Source of the DNA: Nitrososphaerota archaeon
GTDB taxonomy: Archaea; Thermoproteota; Nitrososphaeria; Nitrososphaerales; Gagatemarchaeaceae
Assembly (NCBI GenBank): GCA_027339745.1
Contig: DAHWNW010000001.1
Coordinates: 124,001-188,000 of the forward strand
Direction: 5' to 3'
Length of the DNA: 64,000 nt
Positions 59,853-64,000 of this stretch are shown here, one piece after another. The position numbers and the translations under genes were made by a program. The notes under the pieces were generated by a model, which did no database searches, was not told the origin of the DNA, and worked only from the letters and a program-made list of their open reading frames with translations. Numbering within the stretch: the stretch's first letter is position 1; each line of letters opens with the position of its first letter.

Positions 59853-60761
59853 GTGAAGTACTGCACATTCACCCTCCCGTTGGAGGGGAGTCGGCGGCGC
59901 CGGGCTGGCGTCGTAAAGGACGGGAGGGTATTCGAAGTCGACGGGGCGAAGAGCCTCGTCCAGGTCATTGAGGAGGCGAGATGGGGGGAGCCGCAGGTCT
60001 CGAAGGATGGTATCGAACTGGAGGAGGTAGTCCTGCACGCACCGCTCCCCAGGCCTGGGAAGATACTCGCGGCGATCGTCAACACCAAGGGGATGCTCGG
60101 GGGGGCTGACGTCACCCTCGACAGGCCCAGGATAGACATGAAGGCGCCCAGCACCGTAGTCGGACAGGGGACTTCGGTAAGGGCGCCGGCGACCGGGATA
60201 AGGCCCGAAGTCGAGCTCGCCGCGATAATAGGCAAGAGGACCTCAGGCGCCACGGAGGCCGAGGCAGCTGCGTCCATCTTCGGCTACACCATCTTGGACG
60301 ACGTGACCGCCCCGGCGGACTCGCGGGCAGACGCCTACGAAGCCTACAGACGGGACAAGTCCACTGGGGAGATAAGGAGGACGACCATGAGGGGACCCCT
60401 CTTCAGGTCGAAGAACCACGATACGTTCTGCCCAATGGGCCCGTGGGTGCTCACACCAGACGAGTTCGACGTCTCCAAAGTTCACAGGATGACCACGAAG
60501 TTCGACGGAGACCTCGTGCAGGACGGCTCCACGGCGGAGTATATCTTCGGGCCTGCGAGGCTGGCGTCATACATCTCAGGGTTCCTCACACTCGAGCCCG
60601 GGGACGTCGTCTCATGCGGGAGCGTGGGATGGACAAAGGAAGCCTTGAAGGACCTGGACCCAACCGAGTACGTCCTGCCTCCGCGGGGAGGGATCCTCGA
60701 GTTAGAGATAGAGGACCTGGGGACGCTAAGCAATCACGTCGCCCCGGCTCAAGGAGCTTAG
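59853..60761 (+). CDS. Fumarylacetoacetate-hydrolase-family enzyme
   Basis: A 302-residue FAH-fold protein. Metal and substrate motifs: RPEVELAAIIGKR (Glu-x-Glu), FGYTILDDVTAPADSRADAY, then RSKNHDTFCPMGPWVLTPDE (Asp and the Gly-Pro strand) and LEPGDVVSCGSVGW. It resembles HpaG-type 2-hydroxyhepta-2,4-diene-1,7-dioate isomerase and decarboxylases of meta-cleavage pathways. The start GTG (VKYCTFTLPLEG) is about 26 nt after the shared TATA. It converges on the MFS gene with a 36-nt overlap. Confidence 0.9.
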   Translation: MKYCTFTLPLEGSRRRRAGVVKDGRVFEVDGAKSLVQVIEEARWGEPQVSKDGIELEEVVLHAPLPRPGKILAAIVNTKGMLGGADVTLDRPRIDMKAPSTVVGQGTSVRAPATGIRPEVELAAIIGKRTSGATEAEAAASIFGYTILDDVTAPADSRADAYEAYRRDKSTGEIRRTTMRGPLFRSKNHDTFCPMGPWVLTPDEFDVSKVHRMTTKFDGDLVQDGSTAEYIFGPARLASYISGFLTLEPGDVVSCGSVGWTKEALKDLDPTEYVLPPRGGILELEIEDLGTLSNHVAPAQGA

Positions 60762-61961
60762 GGTGGAATCTGGGGCCGCCTTGGCCTTCCAGTATAACAG
60801 GTACACGGCGACCACCGACCCTGCAGTCGCCGCCATGGCGAACACGAAAAGCCCTACGTCCCCGAACAGACTCTGAACCAGACCGCCAGGGAGCGGGCCG
60901 AAGCTCCAGAAGGTGGAGTTGATGAGTGAGAAGACTCCGAGGTACTCCGCAGTCCGCCCTTCGGGGGCTACCTTGCTCACCCAGCTGAGCATCGCGGGGC
61001 TGAGGAGCCCGAACCCCGCGGAGTAGATGATCCTGGCAGGGATGAGCTCAGGCCACGCCCCCGAGAGGACGAAGATCAGAAGGGAGCCGCCCACCGTGAT
61101 GGTCCCATAGAGGTACCCGCGTATCTCGCCGATGGCGTCGACCTTCCCTCCGAGCCTCGTGGCCAGCAGGGCGGTGGTCGCCATCCCGGCGACTGCGACC
61201 AGGCCCACCTCGAGGTCGTCCGCCCCCAGGTAGTAGGCGTAGGCCCCGATGAAAGCGGTGACCGCCCCAGTCCCCAGGGCTCTTATCGAAGTGGCGGCGG
61301 AGAACACGATGACCTCCTTCATCTCTCTGAGGGGTCTGCGGGAGCCCGAGGGGTTGACCCGGCTTTCCGGGAGAGCGAAGACGAGCAGGAAGAGGTCTGC
61401 AGCCATGAAGGCGCCCACGAGATAGAATATCGCGTCGATGCTGAACGCTTCGGAGACCAGGCCGGCTGCGACCACGCCCATTATCGAGCCGACCGCGCCT
61501 ATCTGGCTGATGAAGCCATACCCCCTCCCCCGCTGCCTGGACGTGGTGACGTCCGCCACGTAAGCCTGGAGGGCTGTGGACCCGACGGAGAGGATCGTCT
61601 CGGCCAGCAGGAAGAAAGCGCTTACAGCGATGAAGCCCCCCACGAACGGGATCGCGACGAAGAAAGGGAGGGAGACCGCCTCGGCCGCGATGAGGAGCAG
61701 CCGCCTCCGCCCTAGCCGGTCCGAGAGCCTCCCGGCGAACGGACCCACGAGCGAGGATGTCACGTAAGCCGCGGAGAAGGCCGCCAGGCCGGCAGCGACC
61801 GAGACCCCGTCCTTCTGGACGACGTAGAGGACGAAGTAGACCGTGAAGAGGCTGGAGCGGTTGTTGGAGAGCATCTCGTATAACGAGAGGACAAGTAGCG
61901 AACGGCCGATGCCGCCGGCGGGGAGGCCTGGTTCCGTCGAGGGCGGAGTGGGGTCCGGCAA
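60726..61961 (-). CDS. MFS transporter, 12 helices
   Basis: A 411-residue protein with about 12 hydrophobic segments and motif A GPFAGRLSDRLGRRRLLLIA (about residue 70). It belongs to the drug- and sugar-type MFS with a DRLGRRRLL loop; lacking a diagnostic substrate motif. I chose TTG 61961 because a TATA (CCTTAAACC, 61993-62001) precedes it by about 35 nt, whereas the ORF track start at 62027 lies upstream of that box. Context suggests uptake or efflux of aromatic acids. Confidence 0.9.
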   Translation of the reverse strand: MPDPTPPSTEPGLPAGGIGRSLLVLSLYEMLSNNRSSLFTVYFVLYVVQKDGVSVAAGLAAFSAAYVTSSLVGPFAGRLSDRLGRRRLLLIAAEAVSLPFFVAIPFVGGFIAVSAFFLLAETILSVGSTALQAYVADVTTSRQRGRGYGFISQIGAVGSIMGVVAAGLVSEAFSIDAIFYLVGAFMAADLFLLVFALPESRVNPSGSRRPLREMKEVIVFSAATSIRALGTGAVTAFIGAYAYYLGADDLEVGLVAVAGMATTALLATRLGGKVDAIGEIRGYLYGTITVGGSLLIFVLSGAWPELIPARIIYSAGFGLLSPAMLSWVSKVAPEGRTAEYLGVFSLINSTFWSFGPLPGGLVQSLFGDVGLFVFAMAATAGSVVAVYLLYWKAKAAPDSTLSSLSRGDVIA

Positions 61962-62060
61962 CCTGGGTGGTCGGAGAAGCGTCCGTCCTCTGGGTTTAAG
62001 GGTTCCAAGCGGACTCCAAAGATTCAATTAGATTGGTTCCTGAAGAGGACCGAGGCGCTG

Positions 62061-63509
62061 ATGGGAGCGAAGAGCGGCAGGGAGTTCCTTCAGAGGCTCG
62101 ACTCCACCCCTCGAGAAGTGTGGTACGGGGACGAGAAGATCACAGGCTCTGTCTCCAAGCACCCGGCGTTCAGGGGCGTGGCGAAGTCGATAGCTGCCCT
62201 GTATGACATGCAGTTGAAGCCGGAGCTGGAGGATGTCATGACCTACGAGTCCCCCACCACGCACGAGAGGGTCGGGACGAGCTTCCTCCAGCCCCGCACC
62301 AGGGAGGAGCTGGGTAGGCGGACTGCCATGATCAAGACATGGGCAGACTTTTCCGGCGGGATGATGGGGAGGACGGCAGACTACCTCAACAGCTCGATCA
62401 TGGCGATGGCGGCGGCCGCGCAGTTCTTCGGAAAGGGCGAGCACGACTTCGCCGCGAACGTCTCTGGGTACTACGAGTATGTCAGGGAGAACGATCTCGT
62501 CCTGACGCATACGCTGATCAACCCCCAGACAAACAGGGGAGTTGGCCCATCAAAGCAGGCCGACCCCTTCATTGCCGCCCGGGTGGCAGACAAGACGTCG
62601 GAAGGGGTCGTGATACGAGGAGCGAGGATGTTGGCGACCCTCCCCATAGCGGACGAAATCATGGTGTTCCCTTCCACCGTGATAAGGTCGGGGCAGGACG
62701 ACATGCCATATTCGATCGCCTTCGCCGTGCCGGTGAGCGCGAAGGGGCTGAAATTCGTCTGTAGGGAGTCGTTCGCAGCTGAGTCCGCCTTCGACCATCC
62801 TCTCGCTTCGAGGTTCGACGAGCAGGACGCCGTGGTGGTATTCGATGACGTATTGGTCCCTTGGGAGAGGGTGTTCATACTCGAAGACCCGGACAGGGCC
62901 AACAAGGTGAACGAGTCGACCGGGGCCATCGTCTTCATGGCCCACCAGGCGACCGTCCGGGAGGCGGCCAAGGCTGAGTTCATGGCCGGCCTGGCGACTA
63001 TGGTGGCCGAGACCATAGGCGCGGACGCGTTCCCACAGGTCCAAGAGAGGATTGCAGGCGTGCTCCTGATCGCGGAGACGATGAAGGCGTTCATCGGGTC
63101 GAGCGAGGCCAGGGCGAAGACGAACGAGTGGGGACTGATGAGCCCTGACTACGCACCGCTCAACGCAGCGCGGAACGTCTGGCCGAGGCTCGCCCCTGAT
63201 TTCTCCGCGGTAATCAAACAGACAGGGGCGAGCGGGCTCATGGCCATCCCTCCGGAGGGGATACTCGGCTCTGAAGCGAGGCCCGACGTGGACAGGTACT
63301 TCCAGTCGAAGTTGGCGGACGGGGAGGAGAGGGTCCGGCTTTTCAAGATGGCGTGGGACGCGTCAGGGAGCTCGTTCGGGGGGAGGCAGGACCTGTACGA
63401 GAGATTCTTCTTCGGCGACCCGGTCAGGATGGCCAGCGCATACTACTCATGGTACGACAAGGAGCCGTACAAGCGGCGGGTGATGGAGCTGCTGCACAGG
63501 AAGGACTGA
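62061..63509 (+). CDS. hpaB: HpaB-type aromatic hydroxylase (4-hydroxyphenylacetate 3-monooxygenase family)
   Basis: A 482-residue flavin-dependent ortho-hydroxylase. Signature stretches are THTLINPQTNRGVGPSKQAD, VVIRGARMLATLPIADEIMV and VVVFDDVLVPWERVFILEDP, typical of the HpaB/PvcC family. The homologous 4-hydroxybutyryl-CoA dehydratase needs three Cys and one His for a 4Fe-4S cluster; I find only one Cys, so that role is excluded. It would hydroxylate 4-hydroxyphenylacetate or a similar phenol to a catechol, feeding the next gene. A TATA-like TTCAATTAG lies about 30 nt before the ATG; leaderless. Confidence 0.93.
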   Translation: MGAKSGREFLQRLDSTPREVWYGDEKITGSVSKHPAFRGVAKSIAALYDMQLKPELEDVMTYESPTTHERVGTSFLQPRTREELGRRTAMIKTWADFSGGMMGRTADYLNSSIMAMAAAAQFFGKGEHDFAANVSGYYEYVRENDLVLTHTLINPQTNRGVGPSKQADPFIAARVADKTSEGVVIRGARMLATLPIADEIMVFPSTVIRSGQDDMPYSIAFAVPVSAKGLKFVCRESFAAESAFDHPLASRFDEQDAVVVFDDVLVPWERVFILEDPDRANKVNESTGAIVFMAHQATVREAAKAEFMAGLATMVAETIGADAFPQVQERIAGVLLIAETMKAFIGSSEARAKTNEWGLMSPDYAPLNAARNVWPRLAPDFSAVIKQTGASGLMAIPPEGILGSEARPDVDRYFQSKLADGEERVRLFKMAWDASGSSFGGRQDLYERFFFGDPVRMASAYYSWYDKEPYKRRVMELLHRKD

Positions 63510-63514
63510 CGCAC

Positions 63515-64000
63515 TTGGCCAAGAGATTCGACGTGGTGAAGGCCGGTCACATCGAACTCCTGGTGACTGACCTCGAGGCTGCGAAGAGGTTCTACGTGGA
63601 GACGCTGGGGCTGATCGTCACCGAGTCAGATGGCGGGCACCTCTACCTCAGGGGGCTGGAAGACAGGCATCACCACTCCTTGACCCTGACACAGTCTGAC
63701 ACCCCGGGAGTCGACCACTTCGCCTTCAGGGTGTCCGACGAAGCTGGACTCGAGGCGTTGGAGGAGATCGTCAAAGGGAGAGGCTGGTTCGCCCGCTGGA
63801 AGGAACCGGGGGAAGAGAAGGGGGTCGGGAAGGCGCTCTTGGTCGAGGACGGGTTCGGCTTTCCGGTCGAGTTCTACTTCGAGGCGTCCCCCCAGGAGTG
63901 GATGCTCCAGAAGTTCCAGCACTACAAAGGGGCGAAGGTCATGCGCCTCGACCACTTCAACATCATGCTCCCGGACGTCGCCGCCGCTTACGACTGGTAC
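63515..64000 (+). CDS. Extradiol (catechol 2,3-) dioxygenase, partial, HpaD-like
   Basis: Absent from the ORF track because it has no stop in the window. A TTG 5 nt after the hpaB stop begins MAKRFDVVKAGHIELLVTDL, then EAAKRFYVETLGL, GVDHFAFRVSDEAG, LLVEDGFGFPVEFYFEA and MRLDHFNIMLPD. These are two vicinal-oxygen-chelate domains with the HIE and DHFN metal-site histidines of the homoprotocatechuate 2,3-dioxygenase group. It should open the catechol ring made by HpaB. 162 residues are visible. The 3' end is cut off. Confidence 0.93.
   Translation, partial: MAKRFDVVKAGHIELLVTDLEAAKRFYVETLGLIVTESDGGHLYLRGLEDRHHHSLTLTQSDTPGVDHFAFRVSDEAGLEALEEIVKGRGWFARWKEPGEEKGVGKALLVEDGFGFPVEFYFEASPQEWMLQKFQHYKGAKVMRLDHFNIMLPDVAAAYDWY

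Noticed and set aside
62061-63509. 4-hydroxybutyryl-CoA dehydratase of the archaeal 3-hydroxypropionate/4-hydroxybutyrate cycle
   Set aside because: The protein is homologous in fold, but the iron-sulfur ligands (three Cys and one His) are missing; only one Cys is present. Its neighbour is an extradiol dioxygenase, which fits HpaB.
1-64000. CRISPR arrays, rRNA genes and insertion-sequence transposases
   Set aside because: No regularly spaced direct repeats, no rRNA-like conserved blocks and no transposase ORF were seen on either strand.

Overview
This window reads as a high-GC archaeal chromosome segment, most likely Thermoproteota and plausibly a heterotrophic Nitrososphaeria relative. The evidence is archaeal TATA boxes about 25-35 nt upstream of many short-leader or leaderless starts, rpsJ of archaeal type, a tRNA-Ser with a bulge-helix-bulge intron, pyrI next to pyrB, a HerA-like ATPase, MoxR/DUF58 genes and an archaeal-type CarB N-terminus. 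No ammonia-oxidation genes are visible. The lineage call is inference; no rRNA lies in the window.

Layout. 1-6.2 kb: 5' end of pyruvate kinase, then an efflux block (DHA2 MFS pump, small membrane protein, PadR regulator, divergent ABC exporter) and a metallophosphoesterase. 6.3-11.8 kb: CoxG-like protein, acyl-CoA dehydrogenase, small zinc protein, MazG-like protein, endonuclease III, sugar-nucleotide-type epimerase, CBS and UspA proteins. 12-15.5 kb: small membrane proteins, a winged-helix regulator, a LIM-like zinc protein and a NagD-type HAD phosphatase. 15.9-21.4 kb: a six-gene MoxR/DUF58 operon with secreted or membrane-anchored proteins. 21.5-23.2 kb: cNMP-binding protein, TIM-barrel protein, ribosomal protein S10. 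23.2-24.7 kb: an accessory island with a RelBE-like toxin-antitoxin pair, a 15-bp inverted repeat and a gene-poor tract. 24.7-35.2 kb: epimerase, Nudix enzyme, carB, carA and an aminotransferase on the minus strand, then pyrB-pyrI-pyrC on the plus strand, so most of de novo pyrimidine synthesis up to dihydroorotate is here.

35-50.5 kb: amidase, thioesterases, a HerA-type ATPase with a winged-helix tail, deoC, a four-CBS protein behind a perfect palindrome, tRNA-Ser(TGA), a truncated GTPase remnant, and a beta-oxidation-type set (3-hydroxyacyl-CoA dehydrogenase, two crotonases of which one is PaaG-like, thiolase), then a PduO-type adenosyltransferase, an amidohydrolase and a peroxiredoxin. 50.6-57.5 kb: malic enzyme, a copper module (YHS miniprotein missed by the ORF track, CopA-type ATPase, HMA chaperone), M20 peptidase, saccharopine-dehydrogenase-like enzyme. 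57.5-64 kb: an aromatic catabolism cluster (MFS pump, acetoacetate-decarboxylase-fold protein, FAH-family hydrolase, second MFS, HpaB-type hydroxylase, extradiol dioxygenase cut by the window edge), consistent with 4-hydroxyphenylacetate or a similar phenol being hydroxylated and meta-cleaved.

The most unusual signal is at translation starts. Three genes (carB, the first DHA2 pump, DUF58) have clear family-typical N-termini upstream of any ATG, GTG or TTG. In each an in-frame ACG lies exactly where the protein should begin. In two of them a strong Shine-Dalgarno motif sits exactly 6 nt before the ACG. This suggests recurrent ACG initiation, or editing of ACG to AUG, in this lineage. A second neat signal is a single A-rich TATA element exactly midway between two divergent GTG start codons in the aromatic cluster.
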